5,215 nucleotides of DNA from Verrucomicrobiaceae bacterium (GCA_947372405.1 CANBTO010000419.1:1-5215); one strand, 5' to 3'. Shown: positions 1 through 5,215, counted from the first letter of the stretch. Numbers and translations are program-made. The notes: generated from the letters alone by a model not told the origin.

Positions 1-1
1 C

Positions 2-1618
2 CGCATCGGGAATCAGGCGTTCGCCATGTGCCATGGCCTGACAAGCGTGACCATCCCCGAAAGCGTCACTTCCCTCGGAAAACAGGTATTCGTGGAGTGC
101 AACCACCTGGCCACGATCACGGTGGATGCCCGGAATCCCAGTTTTGGTAGCGCGAACGGGTTTTTGCTCGATCACCAAAAGACCACGCTCATCGAATGTC
201 CTGGAGGCAAGTTCGGGGATGTCACCATTCCCAACGGCGTCACTGCCATTGAGGAGGAGGCGTTCGCAGGGTGTCGCAAACTGACGGGAGTGAAGATCCC
301 CAACGGCGTCACGCGGATCGCGCGGGGTGCGTTCTCCTTTTGCACCAGCCTGACAGGCATGGTGATTCCGGTGGGTGTCACCGCCATCGAGAAGGAGGTG
401 TTTTATCTATGCAACAAACTGGTGAGTGTCTCCATCCCCGAGGGCGTTACCTTCATCGGGAAGGATGCGTTCATTGGCTGCAGCAATCTGGGCGGCATCA
501 CCATTCCCAAGAGTCTCATTGCCATCCGCGACGATGCGTTCCGCACCTGCCCAAGACTGACGTCGATCACGGTGGATGCGGGGAATCCTGCCTACAGCAG
601 CGAGGACGGCATCCTGTTCAACCGGAAAAAGACCCGGATCCTCCAGTGCCCGCAAGCCATCACTGGAAGCTATACCATTCCCGAAGGTGTCACTTCCATC
701 GGAAGTCATGCGTTCTATCATTGCGGCCGGCTCAAGAGCGTCACCATTCCCAACAGCGTCACCTCCATCGGAAACATGGCCTTCGATGGATGTCGCGGCC
801 TGAAGGACGTCAACATTCCTGACAACGTGACTTCCATCGGGGATGGCGCTTTCGCAGGTTGCACCAGCCTGACAGGCATCATCATTCCCGACAGCGTCAC
901 CATCATCGGGGAAGACACATTTGCCGGAAGCGGGCTGACAGGCGTCGATATCCCCCGCAGCGTCACCAGCATCGGGCATGGCGCGTTTTCCGCCTGCTAT
1001 AACCTGGCTGCGATCAACGTGGATGCGAAAAATCCCAGCTATAGCAGCGCGGAAGGTCTTTTGTTCAACCGCAAGAAGACCAAGGTTATCCTCTGCCTGC
1101 TAACCAAGGCCGGCAGCGTCACCATCCCCAACGGCGTGACTTCCATTGAGGCACACGCGTTCTACGAATGCAGCAGCCTGACGAACGTCACGATTCCCGA
1201 CGGTGTGACTTCCATCGGGGAATCGGCGTTCACCGATTGCCGGGGGCTGACGAGCGTCGATCTTCCAGACAGTGTCACAACCATCGGGGCGCAGGCGTTC
1301 CGTGATTGCAGCGGTCTGATCCACCTCAACCTTCCCGACGGCATCACATTCATGGGCTTTGGCGCGCTGGAGAGTTGCTATAACTTGAAGAGCCTCACCG
1401 TTCCCCGCAGCCTGACCGTCATCGGGGCCGGTGTGTTCGATGCTTGCGAGGGCATGACGAGCCTCACCATCCCTAACGGCATCACGTCCATCGGGAATTT
1501 CACGTTCGCATACAGCAGCAGCCTGAAAAGCGTGACCATTCCCAGCAGTGTCACTTCAATCCGGGAAATGGCGTTCCAAGACAGCCTCAGTCTGAAGCAA
1601 GCGGTTTTTCTGGGCGAC
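2..1618 (+). repeat. Tandem 69-bp LRR_5 coding repeat array
   Basis: About 18 full units of 23 codons (69 bp) follow a partial first unit. Each has the core (V/L/I)T-x-I/L/M-G-x-x-(A/V)F-x-x-C-x-x-L-x-x-(V/I)-x-(I/L/V)P-x-(G/S). Similarity is visible at DNA level too. The unit junctions at 221-243, 740-762 and 1118-1140 are almost the same 23 bases, and a 20-base stretch at 341-360 recurs exactly at 860-879. Unit 10 (about 896-961) is one codon short and lacks the usual cysteine. The last units (17 and 18) also lose the cysteine and grade into the cap, as array ends usually do. Confidence 0.92.
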
Positions 1619-2104
1619 GCGCCTGCCATGGGAAAGGATGTCTTTGATGGCTGCGCCGGTAATTTCACCGTGTATTATCTCAAAGGGAAAACCGGCTTCA
1701 CCTCGCCCAGATGGCAAGGCTATCGGACGGTGGAAATTGTTCCGTCACCCGATATCGCGATTCAACAACCTGTCGGCAGCAACCTGGTGGACGGCGCGGC
1801 GAAGAAGAGTTTTGGAACGGCCATGGTCGGCATGACGGGCAGCAGTAAAATCTTCACCATCAAAAACACCGGCACAGCTGTTCTCAAGGACCTGGCGGTC
1901 ATCAAGACCGGTAAGAACCCTGCGAACTTCATCGTCACCGTTCCTAACAAGTCATCGCTCGCGCCCGGAGTCTCCACCAACTTCACGGTCACCTTCAAGC
2001 CCACCGCCGCCGGCAACCGCAATGCCGGGATCCATATCATGAGCTATGGTGCGGATGAAAACCCGTTCGATATCGAACTCAGCGGCCTGGGTGTGGATCC
2101 TTGA
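2..2104 (+). CDS. BspA-like leucine-rich-repeat surface/secreted protein with C-terminal choice-of-anchor-D domain (5' partial)
   Basis: The reading frame is open from base 2 and ends at TGA 2102-2104, giving 700 visible residues. The ATG at base 26 lies inside a repeat unit (RIGNQAFAM...), so the true start is upstream of the window. Counting from base 2, residues 1-539 are tandem 23-residue LRR_5 (BspA/TpLRR-like) units of the pattern VTSIGxxAFxxCxxLxxVxIPxx. Residues about 534-580 are a degenerate cap (GDAPAMGKDVFDGC, then a YYLKG...W.GY motif) typical of the end of such arrays. Residues about 581-700 fit an Ig-like choice-of-anchor-D/ASH-type domain (SFGTAMVG, FTIKNTGTA, LAPGVSTNFTVTFKPTAAG, ENPFDIELSGLG). 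Such proteins are usually exported and act in adhesion or protein binding; this is family knowledge, because the signal peptide is outside the window. Nothing follows the last domain: no PEP-CTERM, LPxTG or type IX tail. The family call is firm; the ligand and the anchoring route are unknown. Confidence 0.93.
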   Translation, partial: RIGNQAFAMCHGLTSVTIPESVTSLGKQVFVECNHLATITVDARNPSFGSANGFLLDHQKTTLIECPGGKFGDVTIPNGVTAIEEEAFAGCRKLTGVKIPNGVTRIARGAFSFCTSLTGMVIPVGVTAIEKEVFYLCNKLVSVSIPEGVTFIGKDAFIGCSNLGGITIPKSLIAIRDDAFRTCPRLTSITVDAGNPAYSSEDGILFNRKKTRILQCPQAITGSYTIPEGVTSIGSHAFYHCGRLKSVTIPNSVTSIGNMAFDGCRGLKDVNIPDNVTSIGDGAFAGCTSLTGIIIPDSVTIIGEDTFAGSGLTGVDIPRSVTSIGHGAFSACYNLAAINVDAKNPSYSSAEGLLFNRKKTKVILCLLTKAGSVTIPNGVTSIEAHAFYECSSLTNVTIPDGVTSIGESAFTDCRGLTSVDLPDSVTTIGAQAFRDCSGLIHLNLPDGITFMGFGALESCYNLKSLTVPRSLTVIGAGVFDACEGMTSLTIPNGITSIGNFTFAYSSSLKSVTIPSSVTSIREMAFQDSLSLKQAVFLGDAPAMGKDVFDGCAGNFTVYYLKGKTGFTSPRWQGYRTVEIVPSPDIAIQQPVGSNLVDGAAKKSFGTAMVGMTGSSKIFTIKNTGTAVLKDLAVIKTGKNPANFIVTVPNKSSLAPGVSTNFTVTFKPTAAGNRNAGIHIMSYGADENPFDIELSGLGVDP
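65..1411 (+). repeat. Three five-unit LRR super-repeats, each opening with an island-bearing unit
   Basis: Blocks run 65-514 (450 bp), 515-961 (447 bp) and 962-1411 (450 bp). Each opens with a 58-residue unit (65-238, 515-688, 962-1135) instead of 23, because a 35-residue island is inserted. The islands share VDAxNPxY/F-S, a (D/E)G-(I/L)LFNRKKT-like stretch and a cysteine before returning to the TIPxG turn. Four ordinary units follow each. The fifth unit of each block ends in a basic turn (IPKS, IPRS, VPRS) seen nowhere else in the array, so two independent markers support the five-unit period. The 3-bp difference in block 2 is the codon missing from its last unit. VD-NP-Y-S-DG-LF islands are common in BspA-like proteins; the regular spacing is what I read here. 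Confidence 0.85.
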
Positions 2105-2225
2105 TTTTTCCCTGCTGGTTCGATCCCGCACTCCGGGACAGGCAAAGGCCAAAGCTCCGGCCTTTCGTGTTCTTTCCTGAAATTCGTGGTTTCATTTTCC
2201 GTTTTCGGGTTGAATCTTCCTGATC
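2105..2225. other. Intergenic spacer between the LRR gene and the small exported protein
   Basis: This 121-bp gap is AT-richer in its second half (about 2165-2222). It holds a perfect 5-bp hairpin, TCCCG-CACTC-CGGGA at 2124-2138, and the terminator-like hairpin described separately at 2144-2165. I could not pick out a convincing -35/-10 pair. There is also no purine-rich Shine-Dalgarno sequence just before the ATG at 2226, where the sequence reads GAATCTTCCTGATC. A promoter for the downstream gene is expected here on the basis of the terminator, but is not demonstrated. Confidence 0.5.
2144..2165 (+). terminator. Probable intrinsic terminator of the LRR gene
   Basis: A 7-bp perfect inverted repeat, AAAGGCC (2144-2150) and GGCCTTT (2159-2165), encloses an 8-base loop. 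It lies 39 bases after the LRR stop codon. It is followed by CGTGTTCTTTCC, which is T-rich but not an uninterrupted U-tract, so termination may be partial or factor-assisted. The near-palindrome could act on both strands. The position between two genes that appear functionally unrelated fits a terminator role. Confidence 0.55.
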
Positions 2226-2696
2226 ATGAAAGCCCCGCTTGGTGTCTGTTTCCTCGTGATCGCACTCACCGCCGCCAGCCACGCGCAGATGGTGGTGCCG
2301 GTCACTCCGGGGAAATTCAAGACCCGCCCGATCGGGGACGGGGTTTCAGGTGGCGTGCAGGTCCTTCCCAGAGACGGATCTTCCAGCGGGAAAACCCGCT
2401 ACACCATCCATGTCGTGCTATCGGAATCCCGGTTCTGGACGAGTGCCGAGGGCAAACCGTTGGAAGCCAAACTGATCGCCTTCGAGGACATGACCATGGA
2501 AGCGCCGAAAGGTGCCGCCGAGCCTGCCGTTCCGGTTCCTCCCGCCCGGCCGACAGTGATCCGTGACGGCAAGGTCCGTCTGCTCGCAAACAAGAAAGAC
2601 TATGTTCTCGCCTTGGACCGGCTCAGCCAGCAGGACCGCGAGTTCATCAGCGATATTGAGGCGGCCATCGACAAGAAATCGAAGGCCGGTCATTGA
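2226..2696 (+). CDS. Small exported protein with a split SHD1-like domain
   Basis: This is a 156-residue protein. Residues 1-20 form a Sec-type signal peptide: MK, a hydrophobic core about 5-16, and a probable cut after SHA-20 before Q21, so a periplasmic or extracellular location is likely. Residues 21-68 are a low-complexity lead-in with no recognised domain. Residues 69-87 (RFWTSAEGKPLEAKLIAFED) and 114-143 (DGKVRLL, then LALDRLSQQDREFI) match the two halves of an SHD1-like (SLA1 homology domain 1) module, usually one contiguous stretch of about 50-60 residues. Small secreted proteins with this module are frequent in Planctomycetes and Verrucomicrobiota, where their role is not established. 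Residues 88-113 are a proline/alanine-rich insert between the halves. The start is chosen because the ATG at 2226 opens the signal peptide; no Shine-Dalgarno sequence is visible. It has its own spacer on either side, so it is probably transcribed separately. The export call is strong; the domain call is by eye. Confidence 0.8.
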   Translation: MKAPLGVCFLVIALTAASHAQMVVPVTPGKFKTRPIGDGVSGGVQVLPRDGSSSGKTRYTIHVVLSESRFWTSAEGKPLEAKLIAFEDMTMEAPKGAAEPAVPVPPARPTVIRDGKVRLLANKKDYVLALDRLSQQDREFISDIEAAIDKKSKAGH

Positions 2697-2756
2697 GCGG
2701 GAGTCCCGCATTCCACGGAGGCTTGCATTGCGGGAGGCGGGCGTTTTTGATCCCGC
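2697..2756. promoter_or_regulatory. 60-bp spacer with alternating GCGGG/CCCGC arms ahead of the isomerase gene
   Basis: The spacer between TGA 2694-2696 and ATG 2757 contains five complementary arms: GCGGG 2697-2701, CCCGC 2705-2709, GCGGG 2730-2734, GCGGG 2737-2741 and CCCGC 2752-2756. Perfect pairings include 2697-2701 with 2705-2709 (3-base loop), TCCCGCA 2704-2710 with TGCGGGA 2729-2735 (7 bp), the same TGCGGGA with TCCCGCA 2751-2757 (7 bp, taking in the A of the start codon), and 2737-2741 with 2752-2756. A T5 run lies at 2744-2748. These folds exclude one another. The region could be a terminator for the upstream gene, a leader that controls the operon, or both. GGAGG at 2733-2737 is 19 bases from the ATG, too far for a standard ribosome site. 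The structure is seen; any regulatory role is inference. Confidence 0.45.
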
Positions 2757-3593
2757 ATGCTTTCGAACAACCTAAACAAGCGGCTGGCCGTCTGTTCCTG
2801 GTCGCTGCTGCCCACAAGTTCTGCGGACCTTGCGGAAAAGTTGCTGCAGACCGGTTTCAAGCGCGTGCAACTCGCTCTCGACCCGCTGCGTGAATCGCCC
2901 GCCGAATGGAGGGCGACTCCGGACGTGCTCCGCCAGAAGGGCATCTCGATCATCTCGGGCATGTTCGGCTGCGTCGGCGAGGATTACACCACGCTCGATA
3001 CGATCCGGCTGACCGGCGGCATCGCGCCGGACGCGACGTGGGAGAAGAATCTGGAGAACATCCACACCTCCGCCGGAATCGCCACCGGGCTCGGGTTGAA
3101 ACTCGTCACCTTCCACGCGGGCTTCGTCCCGCACGATCCGGTGGACCCGGATTTCGCCAAGATGGTGGAACGCCTCGCCGCCGTGGCGGACGTTTTCGCC
3201 GCCGTTGACATCCAGCTCGCGCTGGAGACCGGCCAGGAATCGGCAGCCGGACTCGCCGAATTGTTAGGTGCGCTTGGACATCCGAATGTGTTCGTCAATT
3301 TCGATCCCGCCAACATGCTGCTTTACGGCAAAGGCGACCCGATCGAGGCCGTGCGGATGTTAGGTCCGTGGATCCGGCAGGTGCACGTCAAGGACGCGGT
3401 GCAAAGCAAGACTCCCGGCACATGGGGCGAGGAGGTCGCGGTCGGCACGGGTGAGGTCGATTGGAAGGAGTTTTTCGCCACGCTCGACGAGGCCGGTTTC
3501 TCCGGTGATTTCGTCATTGAGCGCGAGGCGGGCACCAGCAGAATTCCGGATATTGTCCAGGCAGGGAAAGTTATCCTCGAAACCATACGTTGA
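2757..3593 (+). CDS. Sugar phosphate isomerase/epimerase-like TIM-barrel protein (xylose isomerase-like, AP endonuclease 2 family)
   Basis: This 278-residue protein is of usual length for the xylose-isomerase-like TIM-barrel superfamily (IolE, hydroxypyruvate isomerase, tagatose/psicose epimerase types). No signal peptide is present, so it is cytoplasmic. The first barrel strand is RLAVCSWSL (9-17). A conserved histidine sits in TFHAGF (H120). The expected four divalent-metal ligands are all present: E157 (LALETGQE), D183 (NFDPAN), H210 (VHVKDA) and E255 (VIEREAG). The enzyme should therefore be active, probably with Mn2+, Mg2+ or Co2+. The ATG at 2757 is the first start after an in-frame TGA at 2748-2750, and an initiator further in would remove strand 1. 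The dehydrogenase start lies 11 bases after its stop, so the two are very likely cotranscribed. Such proteins often partner Gfo/Idh/MocA dehydrogenases, as IolE does with IolG. Substrate and reaction (isomerase, epimerase or dehydratase) are undetermined. Confidence 0.88.
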   Translation: MLSNNLNKRLAVCSWSLLPTSSADLAEKLLQTGFKRVQLALDPLRESPAEWRATPDVLRQKGISIISGMFGCVGEDYTTLDTIRLTGGIAPDATWEKNLENIHTSAGIATGLGLKLVTFHAGFVPHDPVDPDFAKMVERLAAVADVFAAVDIQLALETGQESAAGLAELLGALGHPNVFVNFDPANMLLYGKGDPIEAVRMLGPWIRQVHVKDAVQSKTPGTWGEEVAVGTGEVDWKEFFATLDEAGFSGDFVIEREAGTSRIPDIVQAGKVILETIR

Positions 3594-3604
3594 AGGCGGA
3601 CCCC

Positions 3605-4654
3605 ATGGCTGGACAAGACACCCCTATTTCCGCGAAACCCGTGAACGTGGCCGTCGTCGGCCTGGGCTTCATGGGTGTGACCCATCTCCGCGCCTACCTC
3701 GCCAACCCGCAGGCCCGGGTGGTCGCCGTGTGCGACGCCGTGCGCGTGCCGGTGAACGGTGTGCTCGTCGGAGTCTCAGGCAACATCAAGAAATCCGACG
3801 ACATCCATCTTGGCCCGGACGTGAAGGTTTACCGCACGACCGAAGAGCTCTTCGCCGATGCGGATGTGGAACTGGTGGACCTTTGCACGCCCACGCCGTT
3901 GCATGCCCCGCAGGTGATCGGCGCGCTGAAGGCGGGCAAACACGTCATCTGTGAGAAACCGCTGGCCCGCACCTCGGCGGAGGCGCGCGAAATTCTAGCA
4001 GTCGCGGCGGAGTCACCCGGCATCCTGATGCCCGCCATGTGCATGCGCTTCTGGCCCGGCTGGAGCTGGCTCAAGCAGATGGTGGAGGAGCAAACCTACG
4101 GCAAGGTGCTGGCCGCTCGTTTCCGCCGGGATTCCGCGATGCCCGCGTGGAGCCAGCAAGGGACCTACAGCGGCGGCCAGGATCTCGGCGGCGCGTTGTT
4201 CGACCTCCACATCCACGACACGGATTTCGTGAATCATCTCTTTGGTCGCCCGGCGGGTGTGTTTTCCACGGGCGTGCTCGGCGCAAGCGGAGCCATCAAC
4301 CACGTGGTCACGCAATACGACTATCCCGGCGGCCCGTCCGTTTATGCGGAGGGAAGCTGGCTGATGATCCAAGGGTTCAACATGGCCTACACCCTGCTTT
4401 GTGAACAGGCGACGATCGACTTCGACCTCGCCCGCGGCGACAAGGCCCTGATGGTTTCCGAAACCGGCAAGGAACCCCGCGCGGTGGAAACCGGTGATGG
4501 CGATGGTTACTCGAAGGAGATCGACTACATCATCGAATGCGTCGGCAAACGCCAGAACCCGACGGTCGTCAGCGCCCTCGACGGCATGACGGCCTTGGAA
4601 ATCTGCGAAGCCGAGGAAAAGTCCATCCGCGCCGGCGCACCCGTGAAACTCTGA
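3605..4654 (+). CDS. Gfo/Idh/MocA family NAD(P)-dependent oxidoreductase
   Basis: This 349-residue cytoplasmic dehydrogenase of the glucose-fructose oxidoreductase / inositol dehydrogenase / MocA family has the usual length. Residues 13-135 form the Rossmann domain: VAVVGLGFMG has the GxGxxG dinucleotide loop at 19-24, and the acidic D44 after strand 2 (AVCD) suggests NAD rather than NADP. C116-E117-K118-P119 is the family EKP motif with the catalytic lysine. The C-terminal half is the alpha/beta substrate domain, in which GGALFDLHIHDTDF supplies the conserved D200 and H204. It likely oxidises a sugar or polyol hydroxyl to a ketone. Residues 48-72 (PVNGVLVGVSGNIKK, then DDIHLGPD) are longer than the usual loop. 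I chose ATG 3605 because AAGG at 3593-3596 lies 8 bases upstream; an in-frame TTG at 3590, overlapping the upstream TGA, would add five residues. The MFS gene begins 24 bases downstream. Family certain; substrate unknown. Confidence 0.93.
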   Translation: MAGQDTPISAKPVNVAVVGLGFMGVTHLRAYLANPQARVVAVCDAVRVPVNGVLVGVSGNIKKSDDIHLGPDVKVYRTTEELFADADVELVDLCTPTPLHAPQVIGALKAGKHVICEKPLARTSAEAREILAVAAESPGILMPAMCMRFWPGWSWLKQMVEEQTYGKVLAARFRRDSAMPAWSQQGTYSGGQDLGGALFDLHIHDTDFVNHLFGRPAGVFSTGVLGASGAINHVVTQYDYPGGPSVYAEGSWLMIQGFNMAYTLLCEQATIDFDLARGDKALMVSETGKEPRAVETGDGDGYSKEIDYIIECVGKRQNPTVVSALDGMTALEICEAEEKSIRAGAPVKL

Positions 4655-4678
4655 ATCCTTCCCGCACATTCCACCGCC

Positions 4679-5215
4679 ATGACTCCATCCCCGCGCTCCA
4701 CCCTGATCCGCCTTTCCGTGATGATGTTCCTCCAGTTCTTCGCCTGGGGGTCCTGGTTCGCCACGCTTTCCCTCGCCATGGGAAACAACGGCCTGTCCGG
4801 TTCCATCGGCGGTGCCTATGAAAGCGCGCCGATCGCCGCCATCTTCGCTCCTCTTTTCCTTGGCCTCGTCGCGGACCGCCTGTTCTCATCGGAACGCGTG
4901 ATGGGCGTGCTGATGTTGATCGGTGGCGGCATCATGTGTGTCATCGCCACCATGGCACCCCAAGGTGCGGAAAAAGGCGGGCAGATCGTCTGGTTGATGA
5001 TCGCCTACATGCTCTGCTACATGCCCACCCTCGGCCTTGGCAACACGATCACCTTCACGCACCTGCCGCAGGAGTTGTTCCCGAAAGCCCGCGTCTGGGG
5101 CACCATCGGCTGGATCGTCGCCGGCCTCGCACTCGGTATCGCCGGATGGTCCGCGTCACTGAACATTTTCTGGATCGCCGCCGCATCGAGCATCGCGCTG
5201 GGCGTGTATAGCTTC
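4679..5215 (+). CDS. MFS permease, nucleoside:H+ symporter-like (3' partial)
   Basis: The frame is open from ATG 4679 to the window edge: 179 codons and no stop, roughly the N-terminal six-helix half of a 12-TM carrier. Predicted membrane segments by eye are about 12-34, 47-64, 74-92, 102-120, 138-157 and 161-179. Family-like features are RLSVMMFLQFFAWGSWF in helix 1, a GLVADRLFSSER cytoplasmic loop after helix 2 (62-73, the MFS G-x-x-x-D-R loop), and FPKARVWGTIGWIVAGL at 134-150, which resembles the NupG/XapB-type nucleoside:H+ symporters. Related proteins in Bacteroidota and Verrucomicrobiota sit beside sugar-catabolic genes and may carry sugars or nucleosides. It starts 24 bases after the dehydrogenase stop, so it probably supplies substrate to the two enzymes. 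No clear Shine-Dalgarno sequence precedes the ATG. MFS membership is near certain; the nucleoside-type assignment is probable. Confidence 0.85.
   Translation, partial: MTPSPRSTLIRLSVMMFLQFFAWGSWFATLSLAMGNNGLSGSIGGAYESAPIAAIFAPLFLGLVADRLFSSERVMGVLMLIGGGIMCVIATMAPQGAEKGGQIVWLMIAYMLCYMPTLGLGNTITFTHLPQELFPKARVWGTIGWIVAGLALGIAGWSASLNIFWIAAASSIALGVYSF

Noticed and set aside
26..28. ATG 26 as the start of the LRR gene
   Set aside because: The frame continues upstream to base 2 and those codons (RIGNQAFA) are the first half of a repeat unit, so the gene begins before the window. No signal peptide follows this ATG.
271..822. Second + strand open frame of 183 codons in another frame of the LRR gene
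   Set aside because: It is a His/Arg/Gln-rich out-of-frame translation of the same repeats, with no recognisable fold and no ribosome site.
407..979. Long open frame on the - strand (190 codons) opposite the LRR gene, with other overlapping antisense frames at 718-972 and 1162-1353
   Set aside because: Their translations are themselves repetitive (VTLSGM-like blocks), which is the mirror of the 69-bp LRR array. A stop-free antisense frame simply propagates through each repeat, and there is no independent domain.
2..1618. Regularly spaced repeats that might suggest a CRISPR or satellite array
   Set aside because: The 69-bp period is an exact multiple of codons, the frame stays open throughout, and the repeat encodes the LRR_5 consensus. 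There are no unique spacers between identical repeats.
2186..2566. Open frame of 126 codons overlapping the start of the small exported protein
   Set aside because: It is Arg/His-rich with no domain, while the competing frame from 2226 has a clear signal peptide and an SHD1-like C-terminal half.
2733..2737. GGAGG as the Shine-Dalgarno site for the isomerase gene
   Set aside because: It lies 19 bases upstream of ATG 2757, too far for normal spacing, and no closer in-frame start exists because TGA 2748-2750 intervenes. It could matter only if the intervening hairpin folds.
4013..4669. 218-codon - strand open frame opposite the dehydrogenase
   Set aside because: It lies entirely antisense to a gene with intact family motifs, and its composition is typical of the mirror of GC-rich codons. 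No signal peptide or domain is visible.

Overview
The window looks like a chromosomal segment of a GC-rich member of the Verrucomicrobiota, with a relative in the wider Planctomycetes-Verrucomicrobia group as the next best guess. This rests on the combination of families, not on a marker gene. The families are a secreted BspA-like leucine-rich-repeat protein ending in a choice-of-anchor-D type domain, a small exported SHD1-like protein, and an isomerase / Gfo-Idh-MocA dehydrogenase / nucleoside-permease-like MFS cluster. Clear Shine-Dalgarno sequences are absent before most starts. All five genes are on the + strand, and both outer genes are cut by the window edges.

Bases 2-2104 hold the 3' part of a long surface or secreted repeat protein (700 codons visible, start missing). 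It has about 18 full 23-residue LRR_5 (BspA/TpLRR-like) units, a capping segment, and an Ig-like choice-of-anchor-D domain at the extreme C-terminus. The array has a higher-order structure: three five-unit blocks (450, 447 and 450 bp), each opening with a unit that carries a 35-residue island.

Bases 2105-2225 are intergenic, with two short hairpins; the second is a plausible terminator. Bases 2226-2696 encode a 156-residue exported protein whose C-terminal half reads as an SHD1-like domain interrupted by a proline/alanine-rich insert. Bases 2697-2756 form a 60-bp spacer dominated by alternating GCGGG and CCCGC arms that can fold in several mutually exclusive ways, one of which reaches the next start codon.

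Bases 2757-5215 look like one operon: a xylose-isomerase-like TIM-barrel isomerase/epimerase (2757-3593), a Gfo/Idh/MocA NAD-dependent dehydrogenase (3605-4654) and the first 179 codons of a 12-TM MFS permease resembling the nucleoside:H+ symporter family (4679 to the edge). A plausible reading is uptake of a sugar, nucleoside or polyol, oxidation to a keto form, and isomerisation or epimerisation. The substrate cannot be read from the sequence. I see no RNA genes, CRISPR arrays, insertion sequences, attachment sites or defence systems. Nothing here amounts to a clearly new system; the points most worth a second look are the LRR super-repeat, the split SHD1-like domain and the multi-arm spacer.
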